DNA from: Pseudomonas pudica
GTDB lineage: Bacteria; Pseudomonadota; Gammaproteobacteria; Pseudomonadales; Pseudomonadaceae
Assembly (NCBI RefSeq): GCF_015680405.1
Contig: NZ_JADLJS010000038.1
Span: forward strand, 1 to 54,923
Direction: 5' to 3'
DNA: 54,923 bases
The translations under genes and the position numbers were made by a program. The number at the start of each line of letters is the position of its first letter. Position 1 is the first letter of the stretch. This document shows, one piece after another, positions 1 to 15,000 of the stretch. The notes below the pieces were generated by a model. It did not search any database and was not told the DNA's origin. It saw nothing but the letters and a program-made list of their open reading frames with translations.

Positions 1-3000
1 TTGTGCGCCAGCTGGTTGCCACGGCGGTTGAGCTCGGCATAGCTCAGGGTCTGCTCGCCAAACACCAGCGCCGGGGCGTCCGGGGTGGCGAGTACCTGGG
101 CTTCGATCAGCTGGTGAATGCTGCGCTCCTTCGGGTATGTCGCCTGGGTTGCGTTCCAGCCTTCGACCATCTGTTGCTGTTCTGGCAGTCCCAGCATTGG
201 CAGCTCGCCAACCACCGCGTCAGCATTCTCCACCAGCGCCTGCAGCAGGTTGGCAAAGTAACCAGCCAGGCGGCCAATGTTCTCGTCACTCCACAACGCA
301 CGGTCGTGGCTGTACTGCATCGACAGCGTCGTGCCCAGCTCCACCACCAGGGTCAGTGGGTAGTTGGTCTGCTCCTGCACGGCCACGTCGCCGAAGCGCA
401 GGCCACCGGGCGCGCCCTGTTGCAGCGCATCGGCCACCGGGTAGTTCTCGAACACCAGGATGCTGTCGAACAAGGCGTCACCGCCCTGCCCCGCCCAGCG
501 CTGCACGTCGTACAGCGGGGTGTGCTCGAACTCGCGCACGGCCAGGTTGCCGGCCTGCACCTGGCCGACCCACTCGGCCACGGTCTGCTCGGCGCGCGGG
601 GCGCCAATCACCGGCAAGGTGTTGATGAACAGGCCGATTTGCTCCTCTATGCCCGGCAGGTCTGCCGGGCGGCCGGCGACCGTGGCGCCGAAGCAGACGC
701 TGGCCTGACCGGTGCAGCGCTGCAACAGCAGCAGCCAGGCCGATTGCACCAGGGTGTTGACCGTGACCCGGTTGGCCCGGGCGAAGGCTTCGATGCGCGC
801 GGTCTGCTCAGGGTCGAAGGCCAGGCGGTGGTCGCCATGACCGCTACCGCTCGCGCCTGCGCTGCCGGCGATGGCCTGGGCCAGTCGGGTCGGCTCGTCC
901 AGGGCCGCAAGCTGAGCTTTCCAGAAGGCTTCGGCAACTGCCGCGTCCTGGCCCTGCAGCCAGGCGATGTAGTCGCGGTAGTGCGTGGCCTGTGCCTGCG
1001 GCGCCAGGCCGGCATAGCGCTGCAGCACCTCGCCCAACAGGCGCGAGGTGCTCCAGCCGTCCATGAGGATGTGGTGGTTGGTGTAGATCAGGTGATGGCG
1101 GGTATCGCCCGTGCGCACCAGTAACAGGCGCAGCAGCGGCGCGGCAGACAGGTCGAAGCCGCGCTGGCGCTCACCCTCGGCCAGGGCTTGCAATGCCTGC
1201 TCCAGCGCCGGCTGGCCACGCCAGTCGTACTCGCTGCACGGCAGTTCGACGGCCTTGCGTACCACCTGCACGGCCTGCTCCAGTTCGCCCTGCAGGATGA
1301 AACCGCTGCGCAGGATGTCGTGGGCATCGAGCGTGGCCTGCCAAGCCTGCTGGAAACGCTGCACATCCAGCCCATCCACATCCACGCGCAGCTGGTTGAT
1401 GTAGTTGCCGGCCTGCTGGTCGTAAAGGGTGTGGAACAACATGCCCTGCTGCATGGGTGACAGCGGGTACACATCGGCGATCTGCCTGGGCTCCAGCGGC
1501 AAGCTGTCCAGTTGCGCCTGGGTCAGCGCGGCCAGTGGGAAGTCCGACGGCGTCACGCCCTGGTGCCGGGCATCGCAGCAGTGCTCGACCAGCTCTGCCA
1601 ACGCCTGCCCGTAGGCCTGGGCCAGCTTCTCGATGGTGGCCGGGTGATGAACGTCGGCGCTGTAGGTCCACTCCAGGAACAGCTCGCCGCCGTACACCTG
1701 GCCGGTGATGCTCAGCCAGTTGCCCAGTTGTGCGCCGGCACATTGGGTACGGCCTGCGCTTTCCCCGCTCGGGGTGAACAGGGCGCCGGCCTCGGCATCG
1801 AAGCTGGCATCGAACTGGCCCAGGTAGTTGAAGGTGACACGGGCCTGGGTGGCACGCTCGAGCTGGTCACGCACTTCAGCATCGCCGAGGTAACGCAACA
1901 GGCCGTAGCCGAGGCCTTTGTCCGGCACGCTGTGCAGTTGCTCCTTGATCGCCTTGATCGACTGGCCAAGGTCCTGGCCGGGTGTGAGGCGCACCGGGAA
2001 CAGGCTGGTGAACCAGCCCACGGTGCGGCTGAGGTCGAGGTCGTCGAACAGGTCTTCGCGGCCATGGCCCTCCAGCAGTACCTGCACGTTATCCCCTGCG
2101 CTCCACCGGCACAGGGTACGCGCCAGCGCGGTCAGCAGCAGGTCGTTGATCTGCGTGCGGTAGGCCGCCGGGGCCTGTTTCAGCAGCTTGGCGGTGCGCT
2201 CGGCGTCCAGCCGCGTGGCGGCGGTGCGGGCATGGGTGTTGGCCAGGCTGCCCTGCGGGTTGTCACGCGGCAGTTCGCCGTTATCGCCGGCCAGGGCCTG
2301 CAGCCAGTAGTCCCGCTGTGCTTGCAGCGCCGGGCTGCCGGCATGGCTGACCAGGCGCTCGGCCCAGGTTTTTACCGAGGTGGTCTTGGCGGGCAGGCTC
2401 ACGGCCTGGCCGTTCAGCAGTTGCCGGTAGGCCGCTTGCAGGTCTTCGAGCAATACCCGCCACGACACGCCGTCGACCACCAGGTGATGGACCACCAGCA
2501 ACAGACGCTGCTGGCCATCGGCGAAATCGAACAGTTCGGCACGCAGCAGCGGCCCGTGCTCCAGGTTCAGGCTGGCCTGTACCTGGTTGCCGGCGGCGTC
2601 CAGTTCACTCAGTGCGGCCAGGTTGCGCTGGCGCAGCAGTGGTGCATTGTCCAACGGCTGGAAGCGCGCCTGCCACTGGCTTTCGCCACGATTGAAGCGC
2701 AGGCGCAGGGCATCGTGCTGTTCGACCACGGCGCGCAGGGCTGCCTCCAGATGTTGCACCTGCACCGGGCTGGCCGGCTTGAGCAGCACCGACTGGTTCC
2801 AGTGCGCCGGCTGGGCGATCTCCATCTCGAAGAACCGCGCCTGGGCCGGCAGCAATGCCACCTCACCGCTGGTGGCGGTGTCCACGGCTGCGGCCGCAAC
2901 CGCTTGCTTGGCCTCGATGCGATTGGCTACCTGGGCCAGCTGGGCGATGGTCTGTTGTTCGAACAACTGCTTGGGGGTAATCCTGATGCCCTGGCGTTTG

Positions 3001-6000
3001 GCCCGGGCGATGATCTGCAGGCTGAGGATCGAGTCGCCGCCCAGTTCGAAGAAGTTGTCGGTGCTGCCGACCTGCTCCAGCTTGAGCACATCGGCCCACA
3101 CGGCGGCCAGCTTTTCCTCGATATCACCTTGCGGCGCCACGTAGCCACGGCTGACCGCGCCCGGTGCCGGCAAGGCGCGCTTGTCGAGCTTGCCGTTGGC
3201 AGTCAGTGGCAGGCGCTCCAGCAAAAGTATCTGCGCCGGCACCATGTAGTCCGGCAGGCGCGCCTGCAATTGCGCCTGCAGTTGCTGCACGGTCACGCCT
3301 GCGTCGGCCACCCCGTAGCCCACCAGCTGCAAGCGCTCGGCGTCACCCTCCAATGGCAAGGCCAGTACCACGGCCTCGCTGACACCGGGCAGACCGGCCA
3401 GTACCCGGCCGACTTCACCCGGCTCCACGCGATAGCCACGGATCTTCACCTGATCGTCGGCACGGCCGATGAACTCGACCAGGCCGTCGGCAGTCAGCCT
3501 CGCGCGGTCGCCGGTGCGGTACAGGCGTGTACCACCCTCGCTCGGCACGAAGCGTTCGGCGGTCAACGCTGGCTGGCCCAGGTAGCCCTGGGCGACGCCT
3601 TGCCCGCCCAGGTAAAGCTCACCGGGCACCTGCGCCGCCATCGGGTTGAGGTAGCCATCCAGCACCTGGGCGCAGGCGTTGCCCAGCGGGCGCCCGACCG
3701 GCACCGTGCGGCAACCTGGCAGCGGCTGCCCCGGCTCGAAGGTGAGCACGCCGACTGTGGTTTCCGTCGGGCCGTAGTGGTTGATGACCCGGCAGGTCGG
3801 GCGCAGCTCGCGGATTTTTTCCAACAGGCCCCAGCTGCATGCCTCACCCCCCAGGATCAGCGCCTCGGCGGGCAGCACATCGGTGGCGCGGGCCGCTTGC
3901 AGCAAGCCTTGCAGGTGGCTCGGCACCAGCTTCAGCACGCCGACCTGGTGCTGCGCCATGTAGCTGGCGAAGCCATCCGGGTCGAATGCCAGTTCCTGTG
4001 GCAGCAGGTGCAGCAGGCGGCCCGAGGCCAAGGCACCGAACAGCACGGTGTGGCCCAGGTCGGCTGCGGTGGTGGAGACCATCGCCATGCTGGCCTCGGC
4101 CGGCAGTTGCAAGCGTTCCAGCACCGCCTGGGTGTAGCTGGCAAGTGCGCCGTGGCTGACCAGCACGCCTTTCGGCTGGCCGGTCGAGCCCGAGGTGTAG
4201 ATCAGATAGGCTGGTTGTTCGGCGGCGATGGCTACCTCGACCGGGCTGTCGCTGCAGGTTGCCCAGGCGGTGTGATCGCAGGCAATCAGCTGCACGCCGT
4301 CCAGGCCGGCGAAGCGCTGGTCGCCCGGCTCATGCAGAAGTACGGCGGCGCCACTGTCGGCAACCAGTTGTAGCAGGCGCTCCTGCGGCTGCTGGGTGTC
4401 AAGCGGCAGGTAGGCGGCGCCGGTCTTGAGCACCGCCAGCAAGGCGCCGACCCACTCGATGGAGCGCGGCAGGCTCAGGGCGACGATGCTGCCGACACCG
4501 ACGCCGCGCTGGCGCAGGTAGTCGGCCAGGCGGTTGGACGCCGCCTCCAGCCCGGCCTGGGTCATGAACCGGTCACCGGCACGCACACCGCCGTGGGCCT
4601 GGCCTTGCGCCATTGCCTGGCGCCACAAAGCGAGGAAGTCGCCGTGCGGGTAGGCCTGCGTGGCTGCTGGCAGCAGCGTCGCCATTTGCGGGCTGTCGAC
4701 GATCGCCTGCTGCGGGTCGCGGGCCAGCGCATCCAGCACCTGGCGCAGCGAAGCGGCCATGCGTTCGATGGTGGCCTGCTCGAACAGGTCGGTGGCGTAG
4801 GTGAAGTAGCCTTCGATGCCGTCGGCCTTGTCGGAGAAGTCGAACGCCAGGTCGAAGCGGGCGTCGCCGCCGTCACGGGCAAAGCCTTCCACCTCCAGCG
4901 CGCCCAGGCGCTTGCGCCCTGCATCGCTGGCGGCCACGTGCTGGTTGATCTTGAACTGGAACAGCGGGTTGTGGGCCAGGTTGCGCTCGGGCAGCAAGGC
5001 ATCGACCAGGTGCTCGAACGGCAGTTCCTGGTGCGACTGGGCGCCGCCTATCACGTCTTTGACCTGCTCCAGCAACGTGGCGAAGGTGGCGCGCTCGTCC
5101 ACCTGCACACGCAAAACCTGGGTATTGATGAAGAAGCCGATCAGGCCTTCCAGCTCCTTGCGGTTGCGCCCGGCATTCGGGGCACCGATGCGGATATCGG
5201 CCTGGCCGCTGTAACGCGACAACACAACCGCCATTGCGGCCAGTACCAGCACGAACAACGTGTGGCCACCCTTGCGCGCCTGGCTGCGCAGGGCCTCGGC
5301 CTGCTCGGCGCCTATGTCCACGCGCACCACCGCGCCACGCTGGCTGGGCGTGGCCGGGCGCTCGAAGTCCAGCGGCAGGCTCAGCACCGGCTGCTCGTCG
5401 CCCAACTGGGCCTGCCAGTAGGCCAGCTGGCGCTGCGCTTCACCGGCCTCGAGCCAGGCGCGCTGCCAGATGGCGTAATCTGCGTACTGGATCGGCAACG
5501 CCGGCAAATCGGCCTGCCGGCCTTCGGCCAGGGCGGTGTAAAGCTGGATGAATTCCTGCACCAGCACATCGCTGGACCAGCCGTCGGAGATGATGTGGTG
5601 CATGCTCAGCGCCAGCACGTGGTGATCGGCGGCCACGCTCAGCAGGGTCACCCGCAGCAGCGGGCCGGCCAGCAGGTCGAAGGGCTGCTTGAGGGCGGCG
5701 TCCACTGCCATGCTCAGCGCTGCCTCGTCGGCGGCACCGTCGAACATCACCCGTTCCAGCGCCAGCGGGCAGTGCTCGAGGATTTCCTGGTAGAACTCGC
5801 CCTCCTCCGAGGCAAAGCGCGTGCGCAGCGATTCGTGGCGTTGCACCAGTGCATCCAGTGCCTGTTGCAGCACCGCCTGGTCCAGCTCGCCCTTCAGGCG
5901 TACCGCCATGGGCACGTTGTAGGCCGGGCTGTCGGGCTCCAGCTGCCAGAGAAACAGCAGGCGTTGCTGGGCGTACGACAGCGGAATGCGCGCAAGGCCC

Positions 6001-6134
6001 TGGCGCGCGGGCACGATGGGCAGCAGGCGGAAGCTCTGCCCGGTGGCCTGCATCTTTTCCAGGATCTGCTGGCGTTGCTCCACGGGGAGGCCAACGAAAC
6101 GTTGGGCGATGCGTTGTGCGGCAGTAAGTTCCAT
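1..6134 (-). CDS. Pyoverdine-type nonribosomal peptide synthetase, C-terminal part missing (C-A-T-E-C-A...)
   Basis: This cytoplasmic assembly-line enzyme extends the siderophore peptide. The frame is open from the ATG at 6134 to the window edge, giving about 2044 visible codons without a stop. Domains by residue: condensation about 45-470 (HHIISDGWS near 178), adenylation about 500-960 (YTSGSTGQPKG near 648), carrier with GGDSI near 1031, epimerisation about 1090-1520 (HHLVVDGVSW near 1218), a second condensation domain about 1540-1980 (HHILMDGWS near 1686), then the start of a second adenylation domain. The GGDSI carrier variant is the form usually found before epimerase domains. The first adenylation pocket reads D-L-T-K-I-G-H-V-G plus the A10 lysine, close to the Asp code, so the module should load Asp and deliver the D-isomer. 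The specificity of the last A domain lies outside the window. Only one base separates its start from the stop of the upstream synthetase, so the two genes are co-transcribed and probably act in that order. Confidence 0.95.
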   Translation of the reverse strand, partial: MELTAAQRIAQRFVGLPVEQRQQILEKMQATGQSFRLLPIVPARQGLARIPLSYAQQRLLFLWQLEPDSPAYNVPMAVRLKGELDQAVLQQALDALVQRHESLRTRFASEEGEFYQEILEHCPLALERVMFDGAADEAALSMAVDAALKQPFDLLAGPLLRVTLLSVAADHHVLALSMHHIISDGWSSDVLVQEFIQLYTALAEGRQADLPALPIQYADYAIWQRAWLEAGEAQRQLAYWQAQLGDEQPVLSLPLDFERPATPSQRGAVVRVDIGAEQAEALRSQARKGGHTLFVLVLAAMAVVLSRYSGQADIRIGAPNAGRNRKELEGLIGFFINTQVLRVQVDERATFATLLEQVKDVIGGAQSHQELPFEHLVDALLPERNLAHNPLFQFKINQHVAASDAGRKRLGALEVEGFARDGGDARFDLAFDFSDKADGIEGYFTYATDLFEQATIERMAASLRQVLDALARDPQQAIVDSPQMATLLPAATQAYPHGDFLALWRQAMAQGQAHGGVRAGDRFMTQAGLEAASNRLADYLRQRGVGVGSIVALSLPRSIEWVGALLAVLKTGAAYLPLDTQQPQERLLQLVADSGAAVLLHEPGDQRFAGLDGVQLIACDHTAWATCSDSPVEVAIAAEQPAYLIYTSGSTGQPKGVLVSHGALASYTQAVLERLQLPAEASMAMVSTTAADLGHTVLFGALASGRLLHLLPQELAFDPDGFASYMAQHQVGVLKLVPSHLQGLLQAARATDVLPAEALILGGEACSWGLLEKIRELRPTCRVINHYGPTETTVGVLTFEPGQPLPGCRTVPVGRPLGNACAQVLDGYLNPMAAQVPGELYLGGQGVAQGYLGQPALTAERFVPSEGGTRLYRTGDRARLTADGLVEFIGRADDQVKIRGYRVEPGEVGRVLAGLPGVSEAVVLALPLEGDAERLQLVGYGVADAGVTVQQLQAQLQARLPDYMVPAQILLLERLPLTANGKLDKRALPAPGAVSRGYVAPQGDIEEKLAAVWADVLKLEQVGSTDNFFELGGDSILSLQIIARAKRQGIRITPKQLFEQQTIAQLAQVANRIEAKQAVAAAAVDTATSGEVALLPAQARFFEMEIAQPAHWNQSVLLKPASPVQVQHLEAALRAVVEQHDALRLRFNRGESQWQARFQPLDNAPLLRQRNLAALSELDAAGNQVQASLNLEHGPLLRAELFDFADGQQRLLLVVHHLVVDGVSWRVLLEDLQAAYRQLLNGQAVSLPAKTTSVKTWAERLVSHAGSPALQAQRDYWLQALAGDNGELPRDNPQGSLANTHARTAATRLDAERTAKLLKQAPAAYRTQINDLLLTALARTLCRWSAGDNVQVLLEGHGREDLFDDLDLSRTVGWFTSLFPVRLTPGQDLGQSIKAIKEQLHSVPDKGLGYGLLRYLGDAEVRDQLERATQARVTFNYLGQFDASFDAEAGALFTPSGESAGRTQCAGAQLGNWLSITGQVYGGELFLEWTYSADVHHPATIEKLAQAYGQALAELVEHCCDARHQGVTPSDFPLAALTQAQLDSLPLEPRQIADVYPLSPMQQGMLFHTLYDQQAGNYINQLRVDVDGLDVQRFQQAWQATLDAHDILRSGFILQGELEQAVQVVRKAVELPCSEYDWRGQPALEQALQALAEGERQRGFDLSAAPLLRLLLVRTGDTRHHLIYTNHHILMDGWSTSRLLGEVLQRYAGLAPQAQATHYRDYIAWLQGQDAAVAEAFWKAQLAALDEPTRLAQAIAGSAGASGSGHGDHRLAFDPEQTARIEAFARANRVTVNTLVQSAWLLLLQRCTGQASVCFGATVAGRPADLPGIEEQIGLFINTLPVIGAPRAEQTVAEWVGQVQAGNLAVREFEHTPLYDVQRWAGQGGDALFDSILVFENYPVADALQQGAPGGLRFGDVAVQEQTNYPLTLVVELGTTLSMQYSHDRALWSDENIGRLAGYFANLLQALVENADAVVGELPMLGLPEQQQMVEGWNATQATYPKERSIHQLIEAQVLATPDAPALVFGEQTLSYAELNRRGNQLAH

Positions 6135-6135
6135 G

Positions 6136-12603
<6,468 letters not shown>

Positions 12604-12641
12604 GTCGAGCGGTGTCCTGGCAGTCGAGCGGTAACTGTCAG

Positions 12642-12665
12642 ACGAAGGTGTGGGGGGCTGATTTA
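12642..12665 (-). promoter_or_regulatory. PvdS-type (iron starvation sigma factor) promoter of the NRPS genes
   Basis: On the minus strand the sequence reads TAAAT, then 16 bases, then CGT. This is the published -35/-10 pattern of PvdS/PfrI-dependent pyoverdine promoters. It ends 38 bases before the ATG at 12603, a sensible distance for a transcription start. The sequence match is direct; control by a PvdS-like sigma factor is inferred from it and from the gene content. Confidence 0.7.
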
Positions 12666-12700
12666 GTGGAGGATTCCTGGGCTTGGGGAGTCGCCTTGTC

Positions 12701-12933
12701 GGGCCTCTTCGCGGGAAAACCCGCTCTCACAGGGTCATCACCGACCTCAGTGTCAGTACAGTACCTGTGGGAGCGGGTTTACCCGCGAAGCAGGCAGCGC
12801 GATGGATGGCACGGGCTTCGCCCGTGTTCGCGGGCACGCCCGCTCCCACTGGAGTTGTGCATACCCTGCGGCATTCTGCTTAACCTGAGGCATGCACAAT
12901 CCCTGTAGGAGCGGCTTTAGCCGCGAAAGGGCC
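12701..12933. repeat. Cluster of four REP palindromes
   Basis: Copies lie at about 12701-12734, 12764-12791, 12827-12852 and 12902-12933, in alternating orientation. Each has the P. putida core in which GTGGGAGCGGG pairs with CCCGCGAA; the last is a variant with stem GGAGCGGCTTTAGCCGC. They fill the space between the NRPS promoter and the end of the DUF3077 gene, and no gene is seen among them. Confidence 0.85.
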
Positions 12934-12952
12934 AGCCCAACCAATACAAGGA

Positions 12953-13213
12953 TCAGCGCAGCAAACCCAACTCGGCATCATCCAGCAGCGCCTTGGCCAT
13001 GGCTGCGAAGTAATGCGAAGCCCAGAGCATCTGCTGATCGCCGTCCATCAAACCGGTCAGTGACAAGTCGCGTGCATAGCCCATCAGTTCCGAGGCTTGC
13101 TCCCGGGCGCTGCGGCAGGGGATGCCCTCAGCGATACGGAACAGCGGATGGGTTTGGCCTTCGCCTTGGTAGAAGTAGGTGACACCGGGGGTGGTTTTGG
13201 TTTCGTCGGTCAT
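12953..13213 (-). CDS. DUF3077 family small protein
   Basis: This 86-residue protein has unknown function. Its start (MTDETKTTPGVTYF) is followed by a compact alpha-helical body containing SAREQASELMGYARDL, and it ends in LLDDAELGLLR. There is no signal peptide, membrane segment or Cys/His motif. I recognise it as the DUF3077 type, which from memory occurs in several copies per genome in the P. putida group. The ATG at 13213 is chosen because AGGAAA lies about 7 bases upstream. The frame stays open for another 67 codons upstream, through a region rich in inverted repeats (see the leader entry), so a longer product cannot be excluded. It sits between the synthetases and syrP on the same strand, but there is no evidence that it takes part in siderophore synthesis. 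Confidence 0.75.
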   Translation of the reverse strand: MTDETKTTPGVTYFYQGEGQTHPLFRIAEGIPCRSAREQASELMGYARDLSLTGLMDGDQQMLWASHYFAAMAKALLDDAELGLLR

Positions 13214-13247
13214 TGGTTTTCCTGAATGCTCGGTGACCGCCTCTTCC

Positions 13248-13383
13248 GTTTCCACAGGAAGGGTGGCGGCTGTACACGGGGTGGAAACCCGAGTGCATTC
13301 AAGGAAAACTCGGTAGGCACGAGGCCTCCCGGGTACAGCCGCCATGAACGACATAACCTGAAATGCTTGCTGCAGGTTTCCAC
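13248..13383 (-). ncRNA. Structured leader or small RNA candidate upstream of the DUF3077 gene
   Basis: A perfect 12-base inverted repeat (TGGCGGCTGTAC at 13264-13275, its complement at 13333-13344) encloses a second, 6-base hairpin (13289-13294 with 13308-13313). The motif GTTTCCAC or its complement occurs three times around it, at 13248, 13281 and 13375. On the minus strand this would fold as a nested stem ending about 35 bases before the DUF3077 ATG. It has no Rho-independent T-run. It could be a leader, a cis-acting protein site, or a mobile-repeat relic. The structure is seen directly; an RNA role is inference. Confidence 0.4.
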
Positions 13384-13644
13384 ACCCGATCGCTGAACCG
13401 TCAGCGACGGGCAAAGCCTAGAGTGCGGGATTTGCAGGAACAATCAGACGCGTGTCGACAGAGGTTGTAGGGTATTTCGCAGGGGGTGGAGTTGCCAGTC
13501 CCGAGGCGTAGGAAGAGTCTGGGATTGTTGTAGGTTGCTGGGGGCATGTCTTGAGAATGCGTCAGGGCTGACAGGTGTTCGCCATGACAGGTTCAGCGCC
13601 TATGAGATCGAGCGCCGCCCGCGCGGCGCATCGCGACGCAAGGC

Positions 13645-13818
13645 CGCTCCCACATCTGTTTCGGGCCAGTCACTCCTGCTTGCTCCGCACTCGCACCCGG
13701 GGTGCATGCCTGGGGATTGCAGAAAAGCAGTGGCGACACTTTCAATATCGAATGGGACAGACAAGGCGGACAGAGGTGACTTAACAGGCTGGACTGGCCC
13801 GAAACAGATGTGGGAGCG
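13645..13818. repeat. Pair of 27-base inverted repeats (REP-like) in a gene-free stretch
   Basis: The 27 bases at 13645-13671 recur exactly as the reverse complement at 13792-13818 (core CCCACATCTGTTTCGGGCC). They enclose 120 bases with no convincing gene. The left copy continues a degenerate REP (GGAGCGG-type) in 13627-13660. The stretch from 13444 to 13835, between the DUF3077 leader and the end of syrP, holds nothing else that I recognise. Confidence 0.7.
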
Positions 13819-13835
13819 CAGTACCTTGAGATCTG

Positions 13836-14819
13836 TCAGCGCAACAACTCGGAATGCCCCTGCGCCATCGCCACCACCACCTTGCGCTTGCCGGTAAACG
13901 GCGACCGCGCATGCGCCGCAAGCATGTTATCCAGCATCAGCACATCGTTCTCCAGCCAAGGGAAGCTGATGGTGCATTCATCCAACACCCCGCGCACTTC
14001 ATCGAGCAGCGAATCCTCGATGGTCGTACCGTCGCCGTAGTACACGTTACGCGGCAGGTCCTCCTCCTCGACGATGTCCATCAACGACTCGCGAACCTCT
14101 GGCTGCAGGTTCGACACATGGAACAGATGCGCCTGGTTGAACCACACATCCTGCCCGGTCACCGGGTGGCGCGCCACCACCTGGCAGCGCTGGCGGGTGC
14201 GCAATTCGCCGTCATCCTTCCAGATGCACTCGATGGCATGCGCCCGGCAATAGGCCTCGACCTGGCGCGGGTCTTCGGTGTTGAACACCTGCGACCATTC
14301 CACATCAAGGCCGTTGCCGTAGTTGCGCACATACATCAGCCCCTTCTCCACCAGCCGCTCACGAATGCGCGCCGGCATGCGCCGGTAAACCTCGCGGCTG
14401 TCGGCAATCGGCGTCTCGCCACCGGTCTCGGCGGGGATCACGCTGTAGAACCAGATCTTCATCGGCCATTCCAGGGTATAGGCCTGCTCGTTGTGCAGAG
14501 GGATGCTCTGGTGCGCTGGGTATTCGGTGGATGTGTACACGCCCTTGGTCACGTTGCTGCGCGGGGTGGAGCCAAACTCGTAGTTGAGCAGCGGGTGGCC
14601 GAAGGAAGCGGCGAACTGGCGGAAAGCCTCTGCGCCACCCACCTCGAACCCGCGAAACAGAATGCCGCCGGCCTGCAGCAAGTGCTGGTCCACCAGCGGC
14701 TGCAACTCGGCAAAGGCTTCCAGCAGGTCGATACCCGGCTCCGGCGCGCGCACCAGCAGCGGCAGGTTGCCGCGCGCGGCGTCCAGCGGTTCGATCGCAA
14801 AGCTCAGCAGTTCACTCAT
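13836..14819 (-). CDS. syrP: SyrP-like Fe(II)/2-oxoglutarate aspartyl beta-hydroxylase
   Basis: This 327-residue cytoplasmic enzyme of the TauD/TfdA family hydroxylates the beta carbon of an aspartyl residue, in the known family while it is bound to an NRPS carrier. The iron ligands are visible as HNE in SIPLHNEQAYTLEWP near residue 110 (SyrP enzymes use H-x-E) and the distal His in NMLAAHARSPF near residue 305; the following RSPF and KRKVV supply the oxoglutarate-binding Arg. The length matches SyrP. It is next to two synthetases with predicted Asp-loading modules, so it should make the beta-hydroxyaspartate that chelates iron in many P. putida pyoverdines. A near-consensus PvdS-type box lies 75 bases upstream. 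Confidence 0.88.
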   Translation of the reverse strand: MSELLSFAIEPLDAARGNLPLLVRAPEPGIDLLEAFAELQPLVDQHLLQAGGILFRGFEVGGAEAFRQFAASFGHPLLNYEFGSTPRSNVTKGVYTSTEYPAHQSIPLHNEQAYTLEWPMKIWFYSVIPAETGGETPIADSREVYRRMPARIRERLVEKGLMYVRNYGNGLDVEWSQVFNTEDPRQVEAYCRAHAIECIWKDDGELRTRQRCQVVARHPVTGQDVWFNQAHLFHVSNLQPEVRESLMDIVEEEDLPRNVYYGDGTTIEDSLLDEVRGVLDECTISFPWLENDVLMLDNMLAAHARSPFTGKRKVVVAMAQGHSELLR

Positions 14820-14894
14820 GTCCGGTCACCTCAAGCCAGGGCCGCATAGGCGGCGAAATCGGGATGTGCGCCATGTCGGCGCCTGACTAGATGA

Positions 14895-14918
14895 ACGAGC
14901 GGGCCATGGGGAAATTCA
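14895..14918 (-). promoter_or_regulatory. Candidate PvdS-type promoter of syrP
   Basis: The minus strand reads TGAAT, 16 bases, CGT. This differs from the iron-starvation pattern TAAAT-N16-CGT by one base. It lies 75 bases upstream of the syrP ATG. Alone it would be weak evidence, but a second such box for the divergent azurin gene lies beside it. Confidence 0.4.
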
Positions 14919-14937
14919 CCAGGGCCACACACACAGG

Positions 14938-14961
14938 TAAAGCTGGCACGCGCCGGTTCGT
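14938..14961 (+). promoter_or_regulatory. Candidate PvdS-type promoter of azurin-pvdE
   Basis: The plus strand reads TAAAG, 16 bases, CGT, one mismatch from the iron-starvation promoter pattern. It ends 39 bases before the azurin ATG, almost the same spacing as the full match before the synthetase at 12603. Confidence 0.45.
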
Positions 14962-15000
14962 CTGAACGATGTGCACCCTTCTATCGCCCAGGAACCGTAC

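Noticed and set aside
12701..12933. REP cluster considered as a CRISPR array
   Set aside because: Copies alternate in orientation, differ in sequence and are unevenly spaced; there are no unique equal-length spacers and no cas genes.
13535..13897. Plus-strand open frame in the gap between DUF3077 and syrP
   Set aside because: It reads through REP-like repeats and into the 3' end of syrP antisense, has no ribosome site and no recognisable motif.
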